23,418 nucleotides of DNA. Source: CAYGWX01 sp964353855 [NCBI: uncultured bacterium] (GTDB taxonomy: Bacteria; Edwardsbacteria; CAYGWX01). The notes under the pieces were generated by a model. That model was not told the DNA's origin, made no database searches, and worked only from the letters and a program-made list of their open reading frames with translations. The stretch is from the NCBI GenBank assembly GCA_964353855.1, contig CAYGWX010000018.1, positions 13,334-36,751 of the forward strand, in the 5' to 3' direction. Both the position numbers and the translations under genes were made by a program. Numbering within the stretch: the stretch's first letter is position 1; the number at the start of each line of letters is the position of its first letter. Positions 15,235 to 23,366 of the stretch are shown one piece after another.

Positions 15235-15282
15235 TGTAATGAATTGAAGGCTCACGCTTTACCGAGGCTTCGAGTCATTACA
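15235..15282. promoter_or_regulatory. inverted repeat just upstream of the M28 promoter
   Basis: TGTAATGA (15235-15242) and TCATTACA (15275-15282) are perfect inverted arms. Inside them GAAGGCT and AGGCTTC add a second, one-mismatch pair. The element ends about 20 bp before the -35 hexamer at 15303, a normal position for an activator site. Confidence 0.45.
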
Positions 15283-15302
15283 CGAAACCCAGCCCGATCA
15301 TA

Positions 15303-15331
15303 TTGACAATTTTTTGTGTTGGCGGTATAAT
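15303..15331 (+). promoter_or_regulatory. perfect consensus sigma70 promoter of the first M28 gene
   Basis: TTGACA (15303-15308) and TATAAT (15326-15331) both match consensus exactly and are 17 nt apart, the optimal distance. The start would be near 15338, giving a leader of about 34 nt that ends in AAGGAGG before the ATG at 15372. Confidence 0.92.
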
Positions 15332-15371
15332 TGAGATACCTTTTTTCGTCCTTTCCGCAAGGAGGTTGACG

Positions 15372-18233
15372 ATGAAGCTCCGAAGGTCCCTCATGCTCAT
15401 TGTTGTTCTGGGCTTTCCTCTCTATCTGGCGCCCAGCGGTTCCTATGCCTCTCCTCCAAGTCGGATCCTCAAGGTGGATGCCCAGGCTCCCAAGGCTCTG
15501 GAGACCCTCCATGATCTCGGCCTGCGTCTTTTCGTCCAGACGGGCCGTTTCTTTCTGGTTGAGGATTCCCCCGGAGCCCGGGCCTCTCTCGCTTCTATGG
15601 GCCTTTTAGTAACTCCCCTGACCCTCGCCTCACGCCTTCCGATCTATCTGGTTTACCTTCCCGATGCCGACGTCGGGGCAGAAGTAAAGTCTTTCGCCTC
15701 AGTGCTCTGGATAGAAGATGGATTGATGGCGGCTCAGATGGATGATAGGGCTGCCCTCAAGGCCTCGGGCCTTCGGTGTGAACTGTTTAGGCTTCCGGAT
15801 GACCCTCATCCGGTCTATCTCCCTTCGATCAGGTCCTATCCAATGTCCGTGGTGCCGGACACTTTCATCCAGCGCCTGGTGAATAAGGTCAACCAGGACT
15901 CCATCCGGTCCAAAATCCAGAGGCTCCAGGATTTTCGTACCCGCTACTCTTACACGGATAGCTGCCGAGCAGCAGAGCAATATGCGTTCGACTACTTCTC
16001 AGCCTTGGGTTTGGATTCCGTAGCCTTTGACCCTTACCAGTACCAGGGGAACACTTGGCGGAACGTCATCGGCACCCACCTCGGCCGGGTCAATCTCCGC
16101 AAGGTCGTCATCGTCTGCGGCCACATAGACGCGTTCACCTATGAGGGCCCGGACACCCTCGCCCCGGGGGCCTATGACAACGCCTCGGGCACGGTCATGG
16201 CCCTTGAGGCCGCACGCATCCTATCTCGGGAGAACTTGGATCTGACCGTCAAGTTCATCGCCTTCACCGGCGAGGAGCAGGGGATTATCGGGAGCCAGCA
16301 CTATGCCCAGCTCATGCGTTCCCAGAACGCAGACATCCTGGGAGTGCTGAACTTCGACATGATCGGCTGGTCCGCAAGCGTCGGGGTAACCATTGGGAGT
16401 AATACGCCTTCGTTGCCTTTAGCTCAGTTTGAAGGTAAGATGGCCGTGATATACACCACCTTATCATATCGAATTGACCTCAATTTGAGTGGCAGCGATC
16501 ATACCTCCTTCCATGCCTTCGGTTATCCTGCAACCATGGGCTTTGGCGGTAGCAGTCCCTTTTACCATACGATCGGCGATACCCTGGGCAACCTCTCCAT
16601 GCCCTTGGCCGCGGAGGTCGCTAAGATGGGTCTTGCTTCGCTTGCGTCCTTAGCCATCGCTCCTTCACCGCCGGATGATTTTGTTCTGCGGGATGCTGGG
16701 ACAGGGGGCGTTCTGGAAACCGCCTGGATCCTTAATCTCGAGCCGGACCTGGCGGGCTACAAGTTGTTTTGGGGTACAGCATCCCGGATCTACACCGATT
16801 CCGTGACCCTGGGGCGGGTGACCTCATACCGGATTACTGGTCTCCAGAACGGCACTCGCTATTACGCCACGATCTCGGCCTTCGACTCCGTGGGGCACGA
16901 GGGCGGCCGGGCCCTGGAGCAGAGCGCGGTCTCCGGGGCCATTCCCATGGCCCCCTCCGGCCTGGCGGCCTTCCCGTTTTATTTCGGGATGCGCCTCACC
17001 TGGCAGCGGAACACCGAGCGCGACCTCGCGGGGTATAACCTCTATCGCTCCACAACCCCGGGAGGAAACTTCCAGAGGTTGAACACGGCCTTGCTTCCCG
17101 ACTCCGCCTACCGCGATTCCTCGTTACTTTCAGATACCATGTACTACTATGTCGTCACCGCCGTGGACACTTCGCGAAACGAAAGCCCTTACTCTCCTGA
17201 GGTGCGGGGAAGGCCCATCACCTTGGATCATGGCATCCTCTTGGTGGACGAGACCCGCAACGGGACAGGGCAAAGGGGCAGTCCCACCGATGCCCAGCAG
17301 GACGCCTTCTATCACTTCATGCTTCAGGGGGCCCGGTACACGGACTGGGACGCGACCCAGCAGGGCGTTCCCCTGGCTGCAGACGTGGGCCCCTACTCCA
17401 CGATCGTCTGGCATGCTGATGATTACCAAGAGCAGTTGGTCTATCCTGCGGTCTCGGGCCTTGCCAACTACCTCTCAAATGGGGGGAAGCTCTGGATGGT
17501 AGGTTGGAAGCCGATCTACGGGTTGATGAACCGACTGGGAAACTATCCCTACACCTTCGCTTCCGGGCAGTTTCCCTACGACCATCTGCACCTTTCCCGC
17601 AGCACCGAGTCCCAGATCCAGGACTTCATCGGGGCGACGGGACAGGGAGGCTATCCCAGCCTCTCGGTGGACTCTCTGAAGGTGTTTGCCTCCTGGCAAG
17701 GCAAGTTGCCCTATATCGATGCCATCTTTCCCCGGGACGCTGATACGGTCTTCACCTTTGTTTCAGCTTCTGGGGATACAAACTTTCAAGGGAAACCGGT
17801 AGGCGTGCGTTGGTTGAGGGATCCTGGACGGGTGGTCTTCTTCGGGTTTCCGTTCTACTTCATGAAGGATCAGGAGGCCCGCCAGGTGGCCATCAAGGTG
17901 CTCCAGGACCTGGGGGAGCCGGTGGGCGTGGAGGCAGGTTCTCCCGCAGTTCCTCTTACGACGACTCTCCTTCCGGTGCATCCGAACCCATTCCAAGGGA
18001 GTGTACGTGTCGAGTATTCTCTGGCCGCCAAGGGGAGAGTCAACCTCTCCATCTACAACGTGGCCGGGCAGATGGTTCGGGAGCTGGTGAACGGGGCTCA
18101 GGCTCCGGGAAGATATTCTGTTTCCTGGAATGGCCGCGACCAGAGGGCTCGCCATCTTTCCAGCGGGATTTACCTGTATCGGCTGGAGGTGGGGGAGAAA
18201 AGCTGGGTGAGGAAAGGGTTGCTTCTCCGGTAA
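15372..18233 (+). CDS. secreted M28 metallopeptidase with FnIII and C-terminal sorting domains (copy 1)
   Basis: The 953-aa product has a signal peptide (to about residue 26, SYA), a propeptide-like region (27-165) and an M28 zinc aminopeptidase domain (about 165-430). Zinc and catalytic residues are complete: H251 (CGHIDA), bridging D269 (GAYDNASG), E301 catalytic and E302 ligand (FTGEEQG), D329 (NFDMIGW), H399 (YHTIGDT). Two FnIII-like modules follow (about 433-525 and 527-615), then a 245-residue alpha/beta domain (about 617-855) that looks like a class I amidotransferase-type fold, and a FlgD-Ig/T9SS-like end domain (about 866-953). It should remove N-terminal residues from peptides outside the cell. 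The ATG is fixed by AAGGAGG 6 nt upstream; the longer frame from TTG 15303 starts inside the promoter. Confidence 0.92.
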   Translation: MKLRRSLMLIVVLGFPLYLAPSGSYASPPSRILKVDAQAPKALETLHDLGLRLFVQTGRFFLVEDSPGARASLASMGLLVTPLTLASRLPIYLVYLPDADVGAEVKSFASVLWIEDGLMAAQMDDRAALKASGLRCELFRLPDDPHPVYLPSIRSYPMSVVPDTFIQRLVNKVNQDSIRSKIQRLQDFRTRYSYTDSCRAAEQYAFDYFSALGLDSVAFDPYQYQGNTWRNVIGTHLGRVNLRKVVIVCGHIDAFTYEGPDTLAPGAYDNASGTVMALEAARILSRENLDLTVKFIAFTGEEQGIIGSQHYAQLMRSQNADILGVLNFDMIGWSASVGVTIGSNTPSLPLAQFEGKMAVIYTTLSYRIDLNLSGSDHTSFHAFGYPATMGFGGSSPFYHTIGDTLGNLSMPLAAEVAKMGLASLASLAIAPSPPDDFVLRDAGTGGVLETAWILNLEPDLAGYKLFWGTASRIYTDSVTLGRVTSYRITGLQNGTRYYATISAFDSVGHEGGRALEQSAVSGAIPMAPSGLAAFPFYFGMRLTWQRNTERDLAGYNLYRSTTPGGNFQRLNTALLPDSAYRDSSLLSDTMYYYVVTAVDTSRNESPYSPEVRGRPITLDHGILLVDETRNGTGQRGSPTDAQQDAFYHFMLQGARYTDWDATQQGVPLAADVGPYSTIVWHADDYQEQLVYPAVSGLANYLSNGGKLWMVGWKPIYGLMNRLGNYPYTFASGQFPYDHLHLSRSTESQIQDFIGATGQGGYPSLSVDSLKVFASWQGKLPYIDAIFPRDADTVFTFVSASGDTNFQGKPVGVRWLRDPGRVVFFGFPFYFMKDQEARQVAIKVLQDLGEPVGVEAGSPAVPLTTTLLPVHPNPFQGSVRVEYSLAAKGRVNLSIYNVAGQMVRELVNGAQAPGRYSVSWNGRDQRARHLSSGIYLYRLEVGEKSWVRKGLLLR
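17320..17422 (+). repeat. 103-bp tract identical to copy 2 (22416-22518)
   Basis: Within the alpha/beta domain coding region, 103 bp are identical to the second M28 gene, bounded by A/G at 17319 and T/C at 17423. The offset is 5096 bp, the same as for the longer identical tract downstream. Confidence 0.9.
17667..17914 (+). repeat. 248-bp tract identical to copy 2 (22763-23010)
   Basis: Base-by-base reading shows no mismatch over 248 bp, bounded by G/C at 17666 and G/C at 17915. Flanking coding sequence differs at many third positions. The offset is again 5096 bp, so there are no indels between the two identical tracts. Confidence 0.95.
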
Positions 18234-18276
18234 GCACTATATGGGGGAATGTGGCAAACCGGTATTTGATAAGATG

Positions 18277-18301
18277 TTGACGAGGTTTTTTGTGGTATAA
18301 T
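18277..18301 (+). promoter_or_regulatory. extended -10 promoter of the M1 peptidase gene
   Basis: A perfect TATAAT (18296-18301) carries the TGG extension. TTGACG (18277-18282) lies only 13 nt upstream, too close for a normal -35, so the extended -10 probably carries the activity. The leader to the ATG at 18385 is about 77 nt. Confidence 0.65.
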
Positions 18302-18384
18302 TTAGCTTTAAGAATGTCTTCAGCACCTCCACTTTTTCCGGTCTTGAATCCGGCTCGGAAATAAAGCACGAAAGGAGGGAAACC

Positions 18385-20433
18385 ATGAAGTGCAACACGG
18401 TCATCCCCGAACCCACAAACCTGTTCTTCTTCAGTCTCTTCATCGTCCTGCTCTTTTCATTCACCGCCAACAGCCAGCCCAACCTTCAGGATCTCAAATC
18501 CCCCTTCTGGCAAAGCTCGCGAGGGAATGAAGCGGGCTATCCCTGCTTGATGGACGACGAGACATCCTTCCAAAAGGAAGCCCTCCGATCCCTAAGTTAT
18601 GCCCGCCCAACTTTGCCGGACACCGGGCAGGTTGACTTCCGGGACTACGACATAACGATCCGGCTTTATCCCAATCGACACTTCCTGGAGGGGGATGTCC
18701 AGGTCATCTTTCGGAGCAAGGTAGCCCAGCTGAGCCTGGTGGATTTCTGGTTATACAACGATACTCTGCAGATCAAGAGGGTGACCAACGGAATGGACAC
18801 CTTGAATTACAGCTATACGGACAGCCTGCAGATGCTCCGGGTCTGGCTCCGCGATACGCTTGGTTTGGGCCAGGAAGATACTTTGCGGATCGTCTACAGC
18901 GGTTATATCACTCCGGACCTGTCGCGAAGAATGGGCTATATGTGCCAGCTGGATTCGACCATAAGCTTTTCCCTTTCTCCGCAAATCTGGTATCCGGCGC
19001 CGTACAGCCGGGGGGTTTCCTACCGTGTGCTTTTGTGGGCCACAGGGAGGGTGAGGATGACGGTGCCGCGGACCTGGCGGGCGGTGAGTACCGGAGGCCT
19101 GCTGGATTCCCTGGTCACGGACAGCAGTCAGACTTATACCTGGGGTACGAACAGCCCGGTCGGCAGATTTTACTATGCCGCGGGGCCGTATTTGATGCAC
19201 ACCCGTCTTTTTGCCGGGGTCACGCTGCGCTACTACGACATTGACACCACCGGTGCGGATGCCCAACTGGCCATCGCACGGAGGGCCTTGGATTGCTATT
19301 CCCGGGCCTTCTGCCCTTTCCAGTTTGAGAAGCTGGCTTTTGCAGATCCCCAACAGGGGCCGTATTTCGGGGGGAGCGTTTATTCCCTCAACATCATGGG
19401 CCTTCCGTGCATTGTGACTGGGATCGTCCATGAGACCTCCCACCAGTGGTGGGGGTTTCTCTTGAGGCATAGAACTTGGGAGGAAACCTGGCTCTCGGAG
19501 GGTTTCGCCACCTACTCGGAAGCCCTGTACCTCGAGGATACCCTGGGTCGGGCCTCGCGGGATGCCCGCCTCGATACCTTAGCCAATGGCTATCTTCAAC
19601 GGGTTCCCCCGGATTCGGACAAGCCCATTATCCCGAGGTTTTACAACGAGCCGTACGCTACGTATGTCATCTACTGGAAGGGCGCCTGGGTGTTGCACAT
19701 GTTGCGGGGAGTGGTGGGGGACTCCACGTTCTTCAACATCATGAGGACCTACGCCACAACCTACAAGGATTCCAGCACCACGGTGGCGATGTATCGCAAC
19801 GTGGCCGAACAGGTCAGCGGTAGGAACTTAGGCTGGTTTTTCGACGAATGGCTCTACCACACCGGGGCCCCGAGATACACCTACGCCTGGCAGAGCCGCC
19901 AAATAGGAGTAGATACCTTCCAGCTCACGCTCTGGGTCAACCAGCTGGACTCCCTGTTCACCATGCCCATCCAAACCTCCATCTTCACCCCCGGAGGACG
20001 GCAGGACCAGTGGCCCTTAGTTCAAAACCGTTCAGACACGTTCCAGTTTCTACTCTCACAAAACCCTGATTCCGTGGTCCTGGACAAGGACGACTGGCTC
20101 CTGGACCGTGGGATTACGAGGGTGGGCGTGGAGGCCGGCACTTCCCCTGTCCCAGGGTCGACGATGCTCTATCCCTTGCGCCCGAACCCGTTTAGGGGAG
20201 GGACGCGCGTCGAGTACGCTTTATCCAAGGGAGGAAAGGTCATTCTCTCCGTCTACAACGTTTCCGGCCAGATGGTCCGGGAGTTGGTGAGCGGGGCACA
20301 GGCCCCGGGGAGATATTCCGTTTCCTGGGACGGCCGCGACCAGGGGGCTCACCCTCTTCCGAGTGGGGTCTACCTCTATCGGTTGCAGGTCTCGGACCGA
20401 TCCTGGGTCAGGAAGGCTGTGCTCCTTCGTTGA
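18385..20433 (+). CDS. secreted M1-family metallopeptidase with C-terminal sorting domain
   Basis: The 682-aa protein has a signal-like hydrophobic segment (about 12-30), an N-terminal beta domain typical of M1 (about 80-270), a thermolysin-like catalytic domain (about 290-540), and the same FlgD-Ig/T9SS-like end domain as its neighbours (about 595-682). The zinc site is intact: HETSH at 349-353 with the third ligand E372 in SEGFATY, exactly 18 residues on. A tyrosine in YWKGAWVLHML fits the catalytic Tyr position. The usual GxMEN exopeptidase loop is replaced by GGSVYS (329-334), so substrate choice may differ from true aminopeptidases. The ATG has AGGAGG 6 nt upstream. The next peptidase gene starts 31 nt after its stop. 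Confidence 0.9.
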   Translation: MKCNTVIPEPTNLFFFSLFIVLLFSFTANSQPNLQDLKSPFWQSSRGNEAGYPCLMDDETSFQKEALRSLSYARPTLPDTGQVDFRDYDITIRLYPNRHFLEGDVQVIFRSKVAQLSLVDFWLYNDTLQIKRVTNGMDTLNYSYTDSLQMLRVWLRDTLGLGQEDTLRIVYSGYITPDLSRRMGYMCQLDSTISFSLSPQIWYPAPYSRGVSYRVLLWATGRVRMTVPRTWRAVSTGGLLDSLVTDSSQTYTWGTNSPVGRFYYAAGPYLMHTRLFAGVTLRYYDIDTTGADAQLAIARRALDCYSRAFCPFQFEKLAFADPQQGPYFGGSVYSLNIMGLPCIVTGIVHETSHQWWGFLLRHRTWEETWLSEGFATYSEALYLEDTLGRASRDARLDTLANGYLQRVPPDSDKPIIPRFYNEPYATYVIYWKGAWVLHMLRGVVGDSTFFNIMRTYATTYKDSSTTVAMYRNVAEQVSGRNLGWFFDEWLYHTGAPRYTYAWQSRQIGVDTFQLTLWVNQLDSLFTMPIQTSIFTPGGRQDQWPLVQNRSDTFQFLLSQNPDSVVLDKDDWLLDRGITRVGVEAGTSPVPGSTMLYPLRPNPFRGGTRVEYALSKGGKVILSVYNVSGQMVRELVSGAQAPGRYSVSWDGRDQGAHPLPSGVYLYRLQVSDRSWVRKAVLLR

Positions 20434-20464
20434 TTTTAAAAAGGGGAAAGTAAAGAGGAAGAAC

Positions 20465-23329
20465 ATGAAAAAGGGGATAGTTGTATTCACGCTGGCTTTT
20501 GTGGTTGGTGCTGTTTTGCTGGCCTCCCAGCCTGCGGGTGCGTCGCCCCTTAGGATCCTCAAGGTGAATGCTCAGGCCCCCAAGACCTTGGAGACCCTCC
20601 ATGACCTTGGCCTGCGGCTCTACGGGCGAACCGAGCATTTCTACTTGGTCGAGGACTCCCCCGGAGCCCAGGCTTCCCTGAGTGCCCGAGGCCTCACAGT
20701 CACCCCCCTCCATCTCTCCTCTAACCTGCCTCTTTATCTTGTCTTCCTTCCCCGAGAGGACATCCTTAGCATCATAGCCCCGCCTATGTCGCTGCTTTAT
20801 ACGGATGGCCAGGTGGCCCTGGTCCAAATGGACGAAGCGAAGGCCTTTAGGGTTTCTAAAAAAGGAGTGGAGCTGGTGCTTCTTCCCGATGACCCTCATC
20901 CGGTCTATCTCACTCCGGTCAGGAGTTTTCCCAGTCCGACCGTTCCCGACACCTTCATTCAGCGCTTGGTCAACAAGGTAAACCCGGACTCTATTCGGGT
21001 AAAGATCCAGAGGCTCCAGGACTTTCGCACCCGTTACTCCTATACGGATAGTTGTCGCGCCGCGGAGCAGTATGTTTTCAACTACCTCTCTGCTTTGGGC
21101 CTGGATTCCGTGGTCTTCGATCCTTATCCGTATGGGGGCTATACCTGGCGGAATGTGATCGGCACCCGCTTGGGTCGGACCAATCCCCGAAAAGTGGTCA
21201 TCATCTGTGGGCACATGGATGCCACATCAGAGAATCCCGACAGTTTTGCCCCCGGAGCCGAGGACAACGCCTCGGGCACGATCATGGCGATGGAGGCCGC
21301 ACGCATACTGGCCCGAGAGACCCCGGATATTACAGTGAAGTTCATCGTCTTCACCGGTGAGGAGCAGGGTTTGATCGGGAGCCAGCATTACGCCCAGCTC
21401 ATGCGCGGCCAGAACGTGGACATCCTCGGGGTTTTGAACTTCGACATGATCGCCTGGCCCGGAGGTGCCTTCGGCGTGGATATTCATTCGAACCAGGCTT
21501 CTCTGCCTCTGGCCCAGTTTGAGGAACAGATGGCCGGGAGGTACACCAGCCTGGCCTATCGGATCACGATCAGCAGCTACGGAAGCGACCAGGTTTCATT
21601 CCATGCCCAGGGGTATTATGGAACCGGCGGGGCAGAATACGGGAATTTCTATCCCTATTACCATACCATCGGCGACACCCTGGGCAACCTCTCCATGCCC
21701 TTGGCTGCGGAAGTGGCCAGGATGGGCGTTGCTGCCCTGGCCACTCTGGCGACCTGTCCGGCGCTTCCGGATGATTTTGTTCTGCGGGATGTAGGAATTG
21801 GAGGTAGCCTGGAGGCAGCCTGGGTTCTTAACCTCGAGCCGGACCTGGCGGGCTACAAGTTGTTTTGGGGAACAGCATCCCGGATCTACACCGATTCACT
21901 GATCCTGGGCCGGGTGCCCTCCTATCGGATCCCCGGTCTCCAGAACGGTACCCGTTATTACGCAACGGTTGTGGCCTTCGACTCCTCCGGCCATGAAGGC
22001 GGGTGGGCTCTTGAGCAGAGCGCCATTCCCGGAATCATTCCAGCTACCCCCTCCGGCCTTGCGGCCATGCCGTTCTATTTCGGGATGCGCCTCACCTGGC
22101 AGCGGAACACCGAACGCGACCTGGCGGGCTACAACCTTTACCGCTCCACCACGCCTGGAGGAAACTACACCAAGTTGAACTCCTTTCCTTTCCCAGACAC
22201 CGCCTACCGCGATTCCTCCCTGCTCTCCGACACGATGTACTACTATGTCGTGACCGCCGTGGACACTTCGCGGAACGAAAGCCCCTACTCCGTGGAAGTG
22301 CGGAGCAAACCGATCACCCTGGATCACGGCATCCTCCTTGTGGACGAGACCCGCAATGGGACAGGTCAACGAGGCAGTCCTAACGACACCCAGCAGGACG
22401 CCTTTTATCACTTCGTGCTTCAGGGGGCCCGGTACACGGACTGGGACGCGACCCAGCAGGGCGTTCCCCTGGCTGCAGACGTGGGCCCCTACTCCACGAT
22501 CGTCTGGCATGCTGATGACTACCAGGAGCAGTTAGTCTACCCTGCGATCCCGGGCCTGGCGAACTATCTTTCCTATGGCGGCAGGCTCTGGATGGTGGGT
22601 TGGAAGCCCATTTTCGGCCTGATGAACCGACTGGGAAACTATCCCTACACCTTCGCTTCGGGTCAGTTTCCCTATGACTATCTTCATCTCTCCCGAAGCA
22701 CTGAATCCCAGATCCAGGATTATATCGGAGCAAGTGGGCAGTCGAGCTATCCTAACCTCTCCGTGGACTCTCTGAAGGTGTTTGCCTCCTGGCAAGGCAA
22801 GTTGCCCTATATCGATGCCATCTTTCCCCGGGACGCTGATACGGTCTTCACCTTTGTTTCAGCTTCTGGGGATACAAACTTTCAAGGGAAACCGGTAGGC
22901 GTGCGTTGGTTGAGGGATCCTGGACGGGTGGTCTTCTTCGGGTTTCCGTTCTACTTCATGAAGGATCAGGAGGCCCGCCAGGTGGCCATCAAGGTGCTCC
23001 AGGACCTGGGCGAGCCGGTGGGCGTGGAAGCCGCCACACTCTCTCTCCCTCTTACGACGGCTCTCCTTCCGGTGCATCCGAACCCGTTCCGGGGGAGTGC
23101 GAGCATCGCGTATGCTTTGGCCGAGAAGGGGAAGGTGCGGCTTTCGGTCTACAACGTGGCCGGGCAGATGGTCCGGGACCTGGTGAACGCGGTTCAGGCT
23201 CCGGGGAGATACAGCGCCTCCTGGGATGGGCGGGACCGGTCAGGCCGCAAGCTTCCCAGCGGGGTTTTTCTCTATCGCTTGGAAGCCTCAGATAAATCCT
23301 GGGTCAGAAAGGCGATTCTCCTCCGGTAA
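20465..23329 (+). CDS. secreted M28 metallopeptidase with FnIII and C-terminal sorting domains (copy 2)
   Basis: The 954-aa product is a tandem paralogue of the gene at 15372 with the same domain order: signal peptide (about 1-26), propeptide-like region, M28 domain, two FnIII-like modules, alpha/beta domain and FlgD-Ig/T9SS-like end. Metal and catalytic residues are H250 (CGHMDA), D267 (GAEDNASG), E299/E300 (FTGEEQG), D327 (NFDMIAW), H400 (YHTIGDT). One conserved spot differs: SDHTSFHA of copy 1 is SDQVSFHA here. The ATG at 20465 has GAGG 6 nt upstream; the longer frame from 20363 overlaps the M1 gene. No promoter was found in the 31-nt gap, so it is probably cotranscribed with the M1 gene. 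Confidence 0.92.
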   Translation: MKKGIVVFTLAFVVGAVLLASQPAGASPLRILKVNAQAPKTLETLHDLGLRLYGRTEHFYLVEDSPGAQASLSARGLTVTPLHLSSNLPLYLVFLPREDILSIIAPPMSLLYTDGQVALVQMDEAKAFRVSKKGVELVLLPDDPHPVYLTPVRSFPSPTVPDTFIQRLVNKVNPDSIRVKIQRLQDFRTRYSYTDSCRAAEQYVFNYLSALGLDSVVFDPYPYGGYTWRNVIGTRLGRTNPRKVVIICGHMDATSENPDSFAPGAEDNASGTIMAMEAARILARETPDITVKFIVFTGEEQGLIGSQHYAQLMRGQNVDILGVLNFDMIAWPGGAFGVDIHSNQASLPLAQFEEQMAGRYTSLAYRITISSYGSDQVSFHAQGYYGTGGAEYGNFYPYYHTIGDTLGNLSMPLAAEVARMGVAALATLATCPALPDDFVLRDVGIGGSLEAAWVLNLEPDLAGYKLFWGTASRIYTDSLILGRVPSYRIPGLQNGTRYYATVVAFDSSGHEGGWALEQSAIPGIIPATPSGLAAMPFYFGMRLTWQRNTERDLAGYNLYRSTTPGGNYTKLNSFPFPDTAYRDSSLLSDTMYYYVVTAVDTSRNESPYSVEVRSKPITLDHGILLVDETRNGTGQRGSPNDTQQDAFYHFVLQGARYTDWDATQQGVPLAADVGPYSTIVWHADDYQEQLVYPAIPGLANYLSYGGRLWMVGWKPIFGLMNRLGNYPYTFASGQFPYDYLHLSRSTESQIQDYIGASGQSSYPNLSVDSLKVFASWQGKLPYIDAIFPRDADTVFTFVSASGDTNFQGKPVGVRWLRDPGRVVFFGFPFYFMKDQEARQVAIKVLQDLGEPVGVEAATLSLPLTTALLPVHPNPFRGSASIAYALAEKGKVRLSVYNVAGQMVRDLVNAVQAPGRYSASWDGRDRSGRKLPSGVFLYRLEASDKSWVRKAILLR

Positions 23330-23366
23330 TAATAGAGAAATAAATGAAGAAAAGGCGGCCTTAAGA

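Larger units (their letters stand above)
14744..15371. other. 628-bp divergent intergenic region
   Basis: This spacer separates the leftward M23 gene from the rightward M28 gene. It holds a promoter on each side, a REP-like palindrome, a plus-strand terminator-like hairpin with no gene in front of it, two clean inverted repeats, and short degenerate repeats (a CGAAATCCGCAATCCGAAAT type at about 14962-14983 and a CCCTAACCCCTGATCCCTGA type at about 15184-15215). I see no convincing protein-coding gene in it. Confidence 0.75.

Noticed and set aside
18302-18384. 77-nt leader of the M1 gene, considered as a riboswitch (including c-di-GMP classes)
   Set aside because: Too short, and no recognisable aptamer core or clear terminator/antiterminator pair.
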